A stretch of DNA of 64,000 bases, from positions 1-64,000 of the forward strand of contig JALEHA010000098.1 in NCBI GenBank assembly GCA_022763315.1, given 5' to 3'. Below the pieces are notes generated by a model that saw nothing but the letters and a program-made list of their open reading frames with translations, had not been told where the DNA came from and did no database searches. Both the position numbers and the translations under genes were made by a program. Positions 32,872-41,861 of this stretch are shown here, piece by piece. This DNA is from Algiphilus sp. (GTDB lineage Bacteria; Pseudomonadota; Gammaproteobacteria; Nevskiales; Nevskiaceae). Each line of letters opens with the position of its first letter. The first letter of the stretch is position 1.

Positions 32872-34463
32872 GACGCATCCAGACCACCGTCGACCCCAAG
32901 GCGCCGGCCTTCCGCGACAACGCCGCGCGCATGCAGGCCGTCGTCACCGACTTCAAGGCCCTCCAGGAGCGCGTGCGTCACGAGCGGCCGCAGCGCGACA
33001 TCGAGCGCCTGCGGCGCCAGAACAAGCTGCTGGCGCGCGAGCGCCTGGACCTTCTGCTCGATCCCGGCACACCGTTTCTCGAGCTGTCGAGCATCGCCGC
33101 CTACGATCAGTTCAACGGCGAGGCACCCGGGGCCAACGTGATCAGCGGCATCGGCGTGGTCAACGGCCGCGAAGTGATGATCCACGCCGACGATTCCAGC
33201 AACAAGGGCGGCGCCTGGTATCCGCTGTCGGCGCCCAAGATCGTGCGCGCGCTGGAAATCGCCATCGAGAACCGACTGCCGGTCGTGCATCTGTGCGACA
33301 GCGCCGGCGGCTATCTGGAGGATCTCTCCGGCGTCTACGTCATGGGTGGCCGCGTGTTCCGCCACCAGTGCATCCTGTCCAAGATGGGCGTGCCGCAGGT
33401 GGCCGTGGTGCTGGGGCATTGCACCGCCGGCGGCGCCTACGTGCCGGCGCTGTGCGAGCACACCATCATGGTCCGCGGCACCGGCGCGGTGTTCCTCGGC
33501 GGGCCGCCGCTGGTCAAGGCGGCCACCGGCGAGGAGGTCACGGTCGAAGCCCTGGGCGGTGCCGACATGCACACCACCGTCTCCGGCACCGCCGACTACG
33601 CGGTCGACAGCGAGGCCGAGGCCATCGCGCGGGCGCGCGAGCTGATCGGCGGCTTTTCGCAGCCGCGCAAGCACTTCGACTGGGCCGAAGCGGAAGCGCC
33701 CCACTACGATCCGCGCGAGCTCTACGGGATTCTCCCGGTCGACTACAAGCAGCAGTTCGACATGCGGGAGGTTATCGCGCGCATGGTCGACGGCAGTCGC
33801 TTCCAGGAATACCAGCCCGGCTACGGCGTGACGCTGGTCTGCGGCTGGGCGCGGCTGTGGGGCTGCAAGGTCGGCATCCTCGGCAACAACGGCGTGCTGT
33901 TCTCGGACAGCTCGCTCAAGGCCGCGCACTTCATCCAGATCTGCAACCAGCTCGGCACGCCGATGATCTTCCTGCAGAACACTACTGGCTACATGATCGG
34001 GCGTCAGTACGAGGAAGGCGGCATCACCAAGGACGGCGCCAAGATGCTGATGGCGCAGGCCGGCTCGGAAGTGCCCAAGTTCACCGTCGTCACCAGCGGT
34101 GCCTTCGGCGCCGGCTACTACGGCATGTGCGGCCGCTCCTGGGACCCGCGCCTGATCTTCTCCTGGCCGCAGGCCAAGATGGGCGTGATGGGCCCGGAGC
34201 AGGCCGGCAACACCCTGGCCGACGTCAAGCTGCGCCAGCTGCGCCGCGAGCGGCCGGATGCCGGCGACGAGGAGGTCGCCGAGCTGCGCCGGCGCACGCA
34301 CGAGAAATCGGAACGTGAGACCAGCGCGCTGTGGTTCTCCGCGCGGATGCAGGACGACGGCGTGCTCGACCCGCTGGACACGCGCAACGCGCTCGGAATC
34401 GCCCTGTCCTGCGCCGCCAACCGGCCGGTGGCTGAACCGCGCTACGGCGTCTTCCGCATGTGA
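32868..34463 (+). CDS. Acyl-CoA carboxylase carboxyltransferase subunit (MCC/GCC beta-like)
   Basis: The 531-residue subunit has both crotonase-like halves of the carboxyltransferase. The first has CDSAGGYLEDLSGVYVMGG and GHCTAGGAYVPALCEH. The second has NNGVLFSDSSLKAAHFIQ, QNTTGYMIGRQYEEGGITK and FGAGYYGMCGRSWDPRL followed by MGVMGPEQAGN. GMCGR and MGPEQAG resemble the methylcrotonyl- and geranyl-CoA carboxylase beta chains more than propionyl-CoA carboxylase. It transfers the carboxyl from biotin to the gamma carbon of a beta-methyl enoyl-CoA in those families. It ends the operon; a small GC hairpin follows. Confidence 0.92.
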   Translation: MRRIQTTVDPKAPAFRDNAARMQAVVTDFKALQERVRHERPQRDIERLRRQNKLLARERLDLLLDPGTPFLELSSIAAYDQFNGEAPGANVISGIGVVNGREVMIHADDSSNKGGAWYPLSAPKIVRALEIAIENRLPVVHLCDSAGGYLEDLSGVYVMGGRVFRHQCILSKMGVPQVAVVLGHCTAGGAYVPALCEHTIMVRGTGAVFLGGPPLVKAATGEEVTVEALGGADMHTTVSGTADYAVDSEAEAIARARELIGGFSQPRKHFDWAEAEAPHYDPRELYGILPVDYKQQFDMREVIARMVDGSRFQEYQPGYGVTLVCGWARLWGCKVGILGNNGVLFSDSSLKAAHFIQICNQLGTPMIFLQNTTGYMIGRQYEEGGITKDGAKMLMAQAGSEVPKFTVVTSGAFGAGYYGMCGRSWDPRLIFSWPQAKMGVMGPEQAGNTLADVKLRQLRRERPDAGDEEVAELRRRTHEKSERETSALWFSARMQDDGVLDPLDTRNALGIALSCAANRPVAEPRYGVFRM

Positions 34464-34810
34464 GGCGTGCGCCACGGGGGACGCCGTGGGCGAGGGTGAA
34501 GACCAGCCACTGATCGACCCCATCGAGCAATGCCTGTGCGCCGAGGTGCGCGCTGGCGATCAGCCCGGCGAGCGCTTCTTCGCCAGCGGAAGCCGCCGTG
34601 GAGAACCGTACCGAGCCCCTGTACGGGTACTCGCGCGGAACATGGGCGGCGCGATGGTCCGCGGGGGCACTCCTGCTCGTCATCGGAGAGCCCATCGACG
34701 AGCTGCAGCGCGTCATCATCGCGCGGCGGCTGCTCGAAGCCCGCGCCTGAACCCCGCCGCTGCCGCTTGCGCTGCCCGGCAGCAGCCCCCCGCCCCCGGC
34801 GGCGCGTCAG
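34464..34810. other. Gap between convergent genes, unresolved
   Basis: The interval separates the carboxyltransferase gene from the GST gene. A weak hairpin (CCACGG/CCGTGG, 34472-34489) lies just after the carboxyltransferase stop. A 50-codon plus frame starting at GTG 34598 and a minus frame including EEALAGLIASAHLGAQALLD look more protein-like than background, but I recognise no family and neither has a convincing start. Decayed coding DNA is possible. Confidence 0.45.
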
Positions 34811-35572
34811 TCAGGCCGCGTAGGTCTTGTCGAGGTAGGCGACGATGGCGGTCGACTCGAACATCTCGACGCCGGTGTTGGGATCGATCAGGTAGGGCAC
34901 CTGCACGCGGCCGGTGCGCTCGAACAGGAGTTTGCGGTTGCGGGTGGTGGCGCCGGGCGCGTGCAACAGCCGGTCGCGGACCGCTGGCGGGCCCATGTCC
35001 GTCCAGCGGCCCTTCCCGGTGTTGCGCAGCAGGTAGGGCAGCTCCAGCTCGCAGAGGCGCTCGCGCACCGGAATGACGTTCGGGCTGCTCTCGAAGCTGA
35101 ACAGCTCCAGCGGCTGGTCCGGCGCGCGCGAAGGCCGCGCCTTCCGGCCGTGCCCGTAGCGCACCGCGCTGGCGGCCAGGGAAGTGGCCACGGCCAGCCG
35201 CCGTCGCAGGCCGTGTGTGCCCGGCGCCGGGCGCTGATAGGTGGTGGCAAGGTAGTCGATGATGTCAGCGGACTCGTAGAGCTGGCGCCCGGTGTTGGGA
35301 TCGACCAAGAACGGGAACTGCTGCCGGCCGCCGAGCTCTTCGCAGCGCGGGCGATAGCGCTGGCCGCCGACCGGGCAGGGCCGGATCAGTGCGTCCAGGT
35401 CGAATTCGGTCAGCGCCTCGCGCACCAGGCGGCAGAAGGGGCAAGCCTCGATGTCATAGAGCTCGAGGGGGTTTTTCGGCTGCCGCTGCGCCGGATGGAA
35501 CGCGGCGGTGCCACGCCAGCCTCGCAGCGAGCTGGTGAGCGAGCTGGTGGTGAGATCGAATGCAGTAGCCAT
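34811..35572 (-). CDS. GST-N-type protein with two thioredoxin-fold domains
   Basis: The 253-residue protein holds two consecutive glutathione-S-transferase N-terminal (thioredoxin-like) domains. The first has LYDIEACPFCRLVREAL with a CPFC redox motif, then QFPFLVDPNTGRQLYESADIIDYL. The second has LFSFESSPNVIPVRERLCEL without Cys pair, then QVPYLIDPNTGVEMFESTAIVAYL. No alpha-helical GST C-terminal domain follows. Such twin-domain proteins are described as GST-like but are not biochemically assigned by me. It may detoxify electrophiles or reduce a disulfide. It is monocistronic on the minus strand as far as I can see. Confidence 0.82.
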   Translation of the reverse strand: MATAFDLTTSSLTSSLRGWRGTAAFHPAQRQPKNPLELYDIEACPFCRLVREALTEFDLDALIRPCPVGGQRYRPRCEELGGRQQFPFLVDPNTGRQLYESADIIDYLATTYQRPAPGTHGLRRRLAVATSLAASAVRYGHGRKARPSRAPDQPLELFSFESSPNVIPVRERLCELELPYLLRNTGKGRWTDMGPPAVRDRLLHAPGATTRNRKLLFERTGRVQVPYLIDPNTGVEMFESTAIVAYLDKTYAA

Positions 35573-35700
35573 CTGGTTTCCTCCCCTGGGGCGCCGGCTC
35601 GTGAGCGAGCCCGACCGGCGGCCATACCGCAGCTTCGTGAGGGTCGACCGCTCTCGCGTGCTACGTCAGGCGGTCGCCGCCTTCGCAATTGACATGGAAC

Positions 35701-35735
35701 AAAAAACCGGACGGCGCGCACGGGCGGCCGTCCGG
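35701..35735 (-). terminator. Intrinsic terminator of the second BVMO gene
   Basis: On the minus strand the stem CCGGACGG/CCGTCCGG (35735-35707) is followed by TTTTTTG, a classical rho-independent terminator 20 bases after the BVMO stop at 35755. It is the only strong terminator with a T tract I found in the window. Confidence 0.8.
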
Positions 35736-35754
35736 TCAGGCGCGTGAGAGTGGC

Positions 35755-37275
35755 TTAGGCGGCGAGCAGGCTGGCCACGCGTTGCACCGGCGACGCCGTC
35801 ACGCGGCAATCATCGCGGTAGAAGCGCAGATAGCCATCGTGCAGAGTGCCATAGCGCAGGGCCGGCACATCGAGCAGGTAGTTCTGCAGGTTCTGCCAGG
35901 GCGGCTTGGTGCCCTGACGCGGCAGCCGGTCATCGGCACGGCGGATGTAGCCGGAGTTGAGGTTGAGGAAGTTCTCCTCGGCCACGCAGCCTTCTTCGTC
36001 CTCGGGCACGATGCGCTCGGCGCCGAGTCGTTGCATCTCCTGAAGGATCCGGACTACGAAGGCGTTGGCAATGTTCGCCTTGAGGGTCCAGGATGCATTG
36101 GTGTAGCCGAACACCAGCGCCAGGTTCGGCACGCCCTCGAGCATGATGCCCTTGTACATCAGCTTGTCGTGCAGGTTCAGCACCTGGCCGTCGATGCGGT
36201 ACTCGGCGCCCCCCAGCAGCTGCAGCTCCAGCCCGGTGGCGGTGACGATGATGTCGGCCTCGAGCTCGGCCCCCGATTTCAGCCGGATGCCCGTTTCGGT
36301 GAAACTGTCGATGTGATCGGTGACGATCGAGGCCTTCTCCTCGCGCAGCGCCTGGAACAGGTCGCCTCTCGGCACGGCGCACATCCGTTCATCCCAGGGG
36401 TTGTAGTGCGGCTCGAAATGGCTGATGTCCACGTTGCCCCCCAGCTGCCTGCGCACGGCAGACAGCAGCACCCGGCGCATGGTCTTGGGCGCGCGGCGGC
36501 AGACGTCGAACACGGCACGCTGCAGCACCACGTTGCGTACGCGGGCCAGCCGATAGGTCAGCGCCTCGGGCAGGACCCGGCGCAGGTTCTCCGAGATCAG
36601 ATCGCGCTCCGGAACCGACACCACGTAGCCGGGCGAGCGCTGCAGCATGGTCACGTGCGCGGCCTTGTCGGTCATCGCTGGCACAAGGGTCACGGCAGTG
36701 GCGCCGCTGCCGATGACGACCACGCGCTTGCCGCTGTAGTCGTAGTTTTCCGGCCAGTGCTGGGGATGAATGACATCTCCCTTGAAGCGTTCGACGCCCG
36801 GTAGCGGTGGCGTGTAGCCGGCGTCGTACTTGTAATAGCCGGTGCAGCCGTAGACAAAGCGGGTCGTGAAGCTGACTTCCTCGGGTTCCAGCGTGTCCTC
36901 TCTGACCGCTGTCACGGTCCAGAGGTTGTCCTCGCTGGACCAGCTGGCCTCGGTGACCTTGTGTCCGAAGCGGATATCTCGGCGCACGTCGTACTCGTCG
37001 GCGGTATCCTCAATGTACTGGCGGATCGAGGGGCCGTCGGCCAGCAGCTTGGTGTCGGTCCACGGGCGGAAATCGTAACCGAGCGTGAGCATATCGGAAT
37101 CGGAACGGATGCCGGGGTACTTGAACAGATCCCAGGTGCCGCCCGCGCGCTCGCGGCGCTCGATGATGCCCAGCTTGATGCCGGGAATGCTGGACTTCAG
37201 GTGACAGGCAGCACCAATCCCGGACAGCCCTGCACCGAGAATGATGACGTCGAACTGGGCCTGGGCTTGTGGCAT
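35755..37275 (-). CDS. Flavin-dependent Baeyer-Villiger monooxygenase (EthA-like)
   Basis: The 506-residue protein starts at ATG 37275 (MPQAQAQFDVIILGAGLSGIG). It shows the FAD site GAGLSG, GGTWDLFKYPGIRSDSD, the BVMO fingerprint FKGDVIHPQHW (164-174) and the NADPH site GSGATAV. YPGIRSDSDM is typical of EthA-like BVMOs, which act on ketones and thiocarbonyls. The gene is alone with its own terminator, and an imperfect inverted repeat (CTACGG/CCGTAG, 37332-37356) lies upstream, which may be an operator. Different subfamily from the BVMO at 11899. Confidence 0.9.
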   Translation of the reverse strand: MPQAQAQFDVIILGAGLSGIGAACHLKSSIPGIKLGIIERRERAGGTWDLFKYPGIRSDSDMLTLGYDFRPWTDTKLLADGPSIRQYIEDTADEYDVRRDIRFGHKVTEASWSSEDNLWTVTAVREDTLEPEEVSFTTRFVYGCTGYYKYDAGYTPPLPGVERFKGDVIHPQHWPENYDYSGKRVVVIGSGATAVTLVPAMTDKAAHVTMLQRSPGYVVSVPERDLISENLRRVLPEALTYRLARVRNVVLQRAVFDVCRRAPKTMRRVLLSAVRRQLGGNVDISHFEPHYNPWDERMCAVPRGDLFQALREEKASIVTDHIDSFTETGIRLKSGAELEADIIVTATGLELQLLGGAEYRIDGQVLNLHDKLMYKGIMLEGVPNLALVFGYTNASWTLKANIANAFVVRILQEMQRLGAERIVPEDEEGCVAEENFLNLNSGYIRRADDRLPRQGTKPPWQNLQNYLLDVPALRYGTLHDGYLRFYRDDCRVTASPVQRVASLLAA

Positions 37276-37331
37276 TGGGCAATCTCCATCGAAAACGTCG
37301 TTTGACGCGAATGTTGGTCGCGAAAGTCTGG

Positions 37332-37356
37332 CTACGGAAGTATAGGCTACCCGTAG
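37332..37356. promoter_or_regulatory. Inverted repeat upstream of the EthA-like gene
   Basis: Arms CTACGG (37332-37337) and CCGTAG (37351-37356) are separated by 13 bases and lie 57-81 bases upstream of the BVMO start at 37275. It may be a regulator site or part of the promoter. It does not match the CTAWCA-NN-TGWTAG motif. Confidence 0.35.
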
Positions 37357-37400
37357 TGCGGAGTCCAACAACGCGCAAACCGTTGCAATGATGGGCTGGC

Positions 37401-40400
37401 TCAGGCGCCGCGTGACCACTCCGGGTGCTTGAGCGCCATGCGATAGTACAGAGGCGGCAGCAAGAGCAGAGTCAGCACCGTCGAGGCGATCGTGCCGAAG
37501 ATCAGCGAAGTGGCGAGGCCCGCGAACATCGGGTCTCGGTAGAGCACCAGCGTGCCGAGGATGACTGTCGCGGCCGTCAGCCCGATCGGCCGCAGGCGTA
37601 CGCTGCCCGCCAGCTTCACCGCTTCCTCTAGAGAGTGCCCGCGGTGCTGGTAGTCATGTACGAAGTCGATGATCAGCAGGGAATTGCGGATCACCACGCC
37701 GGCCAGCGCAACGACCCCGATCATCGAGGCCATGCTGAAGGGAATGCCCAGCAGCCAGTGACCGGGGAAGATGCCGATCAGGCCGAATGGAATCGCCGTC
37801 ATCGCCATCAGCGGCAGCGAGAACGAACGGTAGATTCCGACCATCAGCAGGTAGATGAGGACCAGTACCACGCCGTTGATCGCGCCCATCTCGCGCGCAG
37901 AGTCCAGCGTCAGGCGCATCTCGCCCTCCCAGAGCAGCTCGTAGCCGTCGATGGTGTCCGGAGGCTGGTCGAACAGGGTCAGATTGCCGGTTTGCAGCCG
38001 CGTGCCGGCCACTGAGCGTCCGTTGAGCGCGGGCTCCATGTCCATGATGGCGAAGGCCGGCGCGCTGGCGGCCACCACGTTGCCGCCGACGTAGGTCACG
38101 CGCTCGTTGTCCTTTCGCAGGATGGGATGCTCGCGTGGACGTCGGACCACGCGGACCAACTCGGAGAGCGGCACCGTCTCGCCCTGCGCGTTGCGCACCG
38201 TCACGCGGTCCAGCCCTTGCGGATTCACCTCGTGCTCGCGCGGCACATGCAGGCGGATCGGTACCGGATTGTGCTCGCCCGGAATGTGGGCCTGCGACAC
38301 GACCATTCCGCCCAGTACCGCCCGCACGGTGAGCTCGACGTCCGCCGTGGTCACCCCCGACAGCAGCGCCTTCTCCTTATCCACGACCAGGTCGATCTGC
38401 TCGCGGTCCGCGGCCACCGTATCGAACACGTCCACCACGCCCCAGGTCTGACGGAACCGTGTCTTCACCGCCGCGGCCACCTCCCGCAGCGTGTCTTCGT
38501 CCTGGCCGTGGATGTTGGCCAGTACCACCGCCCGGGTCGGCGGACCCGGTGGCGCCTCCATGAAACGCACGTCCATTTGCGGATACCGCGCACGGATCGG
38601 GGCCGTCGCCTCGCGCAGCGCCTCGACGATGTGCATCGATGTGTCGCGGCGCTGCGACTCGTCGGCCAGCTTTACCCGGATCTCCGCCTGGTTCGGCCCT
38701 GCGCGCCGACCGCCGCCACTGACCTGGGACGAAAAATCGACCACACCGGGGAGACCGACGTAGGTCAGATAATGGCTGACCTGCGGGTGGTGCCTGAGGA
38801 CTTCACCGAACTCGCGGGCGACGCGGTCGGTTCGCTCGACCGTCGCGGTCTCCGGCAGGTCCAGGGTGATCGCGAAGCTGTTCTTGTCATCCTTGGGCAT
38901 GATCGACAGCGGGACGCCGCCCGCGGAAACCGGACCGCCGGGGCCGCCGGGGCGCACGAACTGCCAGGCCGGCATCAGCGCAGACCCCAACAGGGCGACA
39001 AGAACCAGACGCACCACCCAGCGTCGCCGGCGGGTGTTGTGCATCAGCGGTGCAACCAGCCACTGATACCGCTGCCGCAGGATGCCGTCCCGCGCAGGTT
39101 CGACCGGCGCGTCACCCGTGTGCTGCGGCAGCCAGCGCACGCAGGCCCAGGGCACTACGGTGTAGGCGACCAGCAGCGAGAAGGCGATCGCCACGGCGAC
39201 ATTGAACGAGATCGGCGCGAAATAAGCCCCGTTCATGCCGGTCAGAAGCTGCAGGGCGGAAAAGACGAGCACGATGGTGATCGTCGCCGTGGTGGTCGGC
39301 TTGCCGATCTCGTGGGTGGCCAGCGCCGCGGCGCGCCGCCGATCCTGCACCCCCAGCTCGTAGTGGCGGTGGATGTTCTCCATCACCACGATGGCATCGT
39401 CGACCAGCATGCCCAGGGAGAGGATCAGCGCGAACAGCGAGATGCGGTTGATGGTGACGCCCGCCAGCATGTCCGCCGCCAGCGTGAGGCTCAGGACCAG
39501 CGGCACCACCAGGCAGACAATCAGCGCCTGGCGCAGGCCCAGAATCGGCACCAGCACGAGCAGCACCGCGCTGATCGCAATGGCCAGATCAAAGAGCAGC
39601 TTGTTGACTGTGTGGTTGGCCTCCTCGCCGTCGTTGCGGGTATTCACGACGACCACATCCGACGGCACGAAGCGCGCCTGCATCCGCGCCACCAGATCGA
39701 GCACCTCGTCGGCGACGACAACGGCGTTGGTGCCTTGCTTCTTGGCGACGGAGATCGTCACCGAGGGCAGCTCTCCGTGCAGCTCGCGCCGGGCGAACCT
39801 TGGATCGGCCGCGCCGAAGGCCAGGCGCGTGAGGTGCTCTGGCTCCTCGGTGGGTCCGTCGACGACTTCGCCTATGTCCTCGACGTAGATGAGCCGGCCG
39901 TCGTGGGCGCCCAGAGGCAGGCGGCGGACCTCTTTCAGCGAGCGCAGCTGGCCCTTGAGATGCACACTGCGGTTCTGGCCCTCCTGCACCGAGTTGCCGA
40001 TCACCGCGGACAGATTGCTCGCCTGCAGGACCGCGATGCCTTCCCGCAGTGTCAGGCCATAGGCCTGCATGCGCGCCGGGTCGAGGTCGAGGCGGATCTC
40101 GCGGGTGCGACCGCCATGGATATCGACCACCGACACTGCCGGCAGCGTGCTGAGGCGTTCGGCCATGCGCTCGGCGATCCGGCGCAGGGCATAGTCGTCG
40201 TAGCGCGCCGAAGCCAGCGAGACGGTGACGATGGGGACGTCGTCCACATCGAGCTGCTGGACGGTGGGCTCCCGCGTTGCTGGCGGCAGGCTCTCGCGAT
40301 TGGCGGCGACGCGCTGGCGCACGCGACTGATCGCGTCGTCCTCGTCGACACCCACATGGAACTGCAACTGGATCTGCCCCTTGCCAGGCATGGCGGTGCC

Positions 40401-40667
40401 GAAGCTGTGCTCTATGCCGGCGATCTCGCGCAGTCGCGCCTCCATCGGCGCCACGATCAGCCGCTCGACCTCCGCGGCCGTGCTGCCCGGCAGCTGCCAG
40501 CTGACCACGGCGCCCGGCACGTCAATCTGGGGGTTCTCCTCGCGCGGCGTGATCAGTGCCGAGAGGATGCCGAGCAGGAACACGGCCACCACGAACAGTG
40601 GCGTGAGCTTGGAATCGATCGATGCCGCGGCCAGCCGGCCGGCAAGGTTCAAGCGGGGCTCAGCCAC
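37401..40667 (-). CDS. RND-family efflux transporter
   Basis: The 1088-residue protein is an inner-membrane RND pump. It has a first transmembrane helix (LTPLFVVAVFLLGILSALI), two periplasmic halves, and the TM2-TM6 block (LLFDLAIAISAVLLVLVPIL, ISLFALILSLGMLVDDAIVV) including the RND D-D proton-relay motif in LVDDAIVVMEN. A second helix bundle lies near the end. Length and the acid motif fit the multidrug HAE1-like or AcrB-like class. GTG 40667 with GGGAGG upstream fits better than the TTG at 40697, which overlaps nothing useful. It is in an operon with the membrane fusion protein gene, 36 bases downstream. Confidence 0.92.
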   Translation of the reverse strand: MAEPRLNLAGRLAAASIDSKLTPLFVVAVFLLGILSALITPREENPQIDVPGAVVSWQLPGSTAAEVERLIVAPMEARLREIAGIEHSFGTAMPGKGQIQLQFHVGVDEDDAISRVRQRVAANRESLPPATREPTVQQLDVDDVPIVTVSLASARYDDYALRRIAERMAERLSTLPAVSVVDIHGGRTREIRLDLDPARMQAYGLTLREGIAVLQASNLSAVIGNSVQEGQNRSVHLKGQLRSLKEVRRLPLGAHDGRLIYVEDIGEVVDGPTEEPEHLTRLAFGAADPRFARRELHGELPSVTISVAKKQGTNAVVVADEVLDLVARMQARFVPSDVVVVNTRNDGEEANHTVNKLLFDLAIAISAVLLVLVPILGLRQALIVCLVVPLVLSLTLAADMLAGVTINRISLFALILSLGMLVDDAIVVMENIHRHYELGVQDRRRAAALATHEIGKPTTTATITIVLVFSALQLLTGMNGAYFAPISFNVAVAIAFSLLVAYTVVPWACVRWLPQHTGDAPVEPARDGILRQRYQWLVAPLMHNTRRRRWVVRLVLVALLGSALMPAWQFVRPGGPGGPVSAGGVPLSIMPKDDKNSFAITLDLPETATVERTDRVAREFGEVLRHHPQVSHYLTYVGLPGVVDFSSQVSGGGRRAGPNQAEIRVKLADESQRRDTSMHIVEALREATAPIRARYPQMDVRFMEAPPGPPTRAVVLANIHGQDEDTLREVAAAVKTRFRQTWGVVDVFDTVAADREQIDLVVDKEKALLSGVTTADVELTVRAVLGGMVVSQAHIPGEHNPVPIRLHVPREHEVNPQGLDRVTVRNAQGETVPLSELVRVVRRPREHPILRKDNERVTYVGGNVVAASAPAFAIMDMEPALNGRSVAGTRLQTGNLTLFDQPPDTIDGYELLWEGEMRLTLDSAREMGAINGVVLVLIYLLMVGIYRSFSLPLMAMTAIPFGLIGIFPGHWLLGIPFSMASMIGVVALAGVVIRNSLLIIDFVHDYQHRGHSLEEAVKLAGSVRLRPIGLTAATVILGTLVLYRDPMFAGLATSLIFGTIASTVLTLLLLPPLYYRMALKHPEWSRGA

Positions 40668-40703
40668 CGGCGCCTCCCGGCGCGCGCGGCTGCGCAAAGG
40701 CCC

Positions 40704-41861
40704 TCACGAAGCCTCCGCCGCAGCGGTGACGAGATCGCCTTCGCGCATCTGCTGCGGCGGCGCGAGCACAATGCGCTCGCCGGGATCCAGGCCGGCGCTG
40801 ACGATCAGGCCCTGTCCGCTCGCTTCCTCGGTGCGCAACCAGCGGAAACGCACGCGCGCATTCTCATCCACTACATAAGCGCCGCGCACACCGCCGCGCT
40901 CCACCACCGCCGTCGCCGGCACGACGACCGCTTCGCGCGTACCAACCGTAAACCGGGCGCGCCCGAACATGCCGGGCAGCAGCCCCTCGGCTTCCGGCAG
41001 CCGGATCTTCACCTCGAAGCGGCGGGTGACCGGGTCGCCTGAAGCCACGCGTCGCTGGACCTCGCCCTGAAGGCGCTTCCTGCCCAGGGCGTCGATGCGC
41101 ACCTGCACGGAATCACCGATCCGAATCGCGCTGATGGTCGACTCGGCCACTTGGGTCTCGAACAAGAGGATCGAGTCGGACTCCACTGTCAGCAGTGGCG
41201 TTCCCGGGGACGCCATGTCGCCGGCGCGTTGATGTCGCGCGACCACCAGCCCGTCGATCGGGCTCAGGATGCGGACGTACTGTCGTTGAGCGCGCGCCCG
41301 CGCGAATTCTGCCTCGGCAGCGGCGAGCGCATCGCTGGCCAGCTGCAGCTGCAGCCGCGCCTTGCGCAGTCTGGCGCCGGAGACGGCGCCGCGCTCGTGC
41401 AGGGTCCGAGCGTCCTCGAGATCGCGCCGCGCGTCGTCCCTTGCGGCGCGCGCCTCGGCGAGGGCCGCATCCGCGGCGCGGATGGCGGCTTCGATGTCTC
41501 GCGCGTCCAGGGTGGCGAGACGCTGGCCCTTGCTCACCTGCTCTCCTTCGCGGACCTCGATTGCCCGGATGTAGGCAGCAACGCGCGAACCGATGTCCAC
41601 ACGCTCGTCCGAGACCACCGAGCCGGTGCCCGTATGAAACAGCGGCAGCTTCTGCGCAGTCACCACCGTCGTCGGCACGGGGAACGACCGGGGCGGGGGC
41701 GGCTCATGCGGCGCACGCTCGCCGCCGCAGGCCGCGGACAGCAAGGCCGCGCCCAGCAACGCCGCGCCCAGCAACGCCGCGCGCAACGAGCCGGCACGCC
41801 TGCCCGGCACCCACTCCGCGCGCTCCGCGGCGCGCAAGGGCGTCCCCGGCATCGGTGTCAT
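40704..41861 (-). CDS. RND periplasmic membrane fusion lipoprotein
   Basis: The 385-residue protein starts MTPMPGTPLRAAERAEWVPG. It has a hydrophobic leader and lipobox LLSAACGG, so it should be a lipoprotein. It then shows the barrel-sandwich segments (GSRVAAYIRAIEVREGEQVSKGQ) around an alpha-helical hairpin with VVARHQRAGDMASPGTPLL, typical of HlyD/AcrA adaptors. The leader contains a 15-bp tandem repeat (41746-41790) that duplicates LLGA units. The adaptor links the RND pump to an outer-membrane channel, not present nearby. The physiological substrate may be a toxic intermediate of the surrounding pathways, which is inference. Confidence 0.9.
   Translation of the reverse strand: MTPMPGTPLRAAERAEWVPGRRAGSLRAALLGAALLGAALLSAACGGERAPHEPPPPRSFPVPTTVVTAQKLPLFHTGTGSVVSDERVDIGSRVAAYIRAIEVREGEQVSKGQRLATLDARDIEAAIRAADAALAEARAARDDARRDLEDARTLHERGAVSGARLRKARLQLQLASDALAAAEAEFARARAQRQYVRILSPIDGLVVARHQRAGDMASPGTPLLTVESDSILLFETQVAESTISAIRIGDSVQVRIDALGRKRLQGEVQRRVASGDPVTRRFEVKIRLPEAEGLLPGMFGRARFTVGTREAVVVPATAVVERGGVRGAYVVDENARVRFRWLRTEEASGQGLIVSAGLDPGERIVLAPPQQMREGDLVTAAAEAS
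41746..41790. repeat. 15-bp tandem repeat inside the lipoprotein leader
   Basis: Two exact copies of GCCGCGCCCAGCAAC (41746-41760 and 41761-41775) are followed by a diverged third. On the minus strand they encode LLGAA units in the hydrophobic core of the signal peptide. Copy-number change would stay in frame and alter leader length. Confidence 0.7.

Noticed and set aside
34598..34750. A 50-codon plus frame from GTG 34598
   Set aside because: No Shine-Dalgarno sequence, no family and it lies in a convergent gap; too little to call a gene.
38127..41042. A 971-codon open frame on the plus strand across the RND genes
   Set aside because: It is antisense to two clear RND genes, is rich in Arg, His, Gln and Asp, and shows no family motif; long antisense frames are expected at this G+C.
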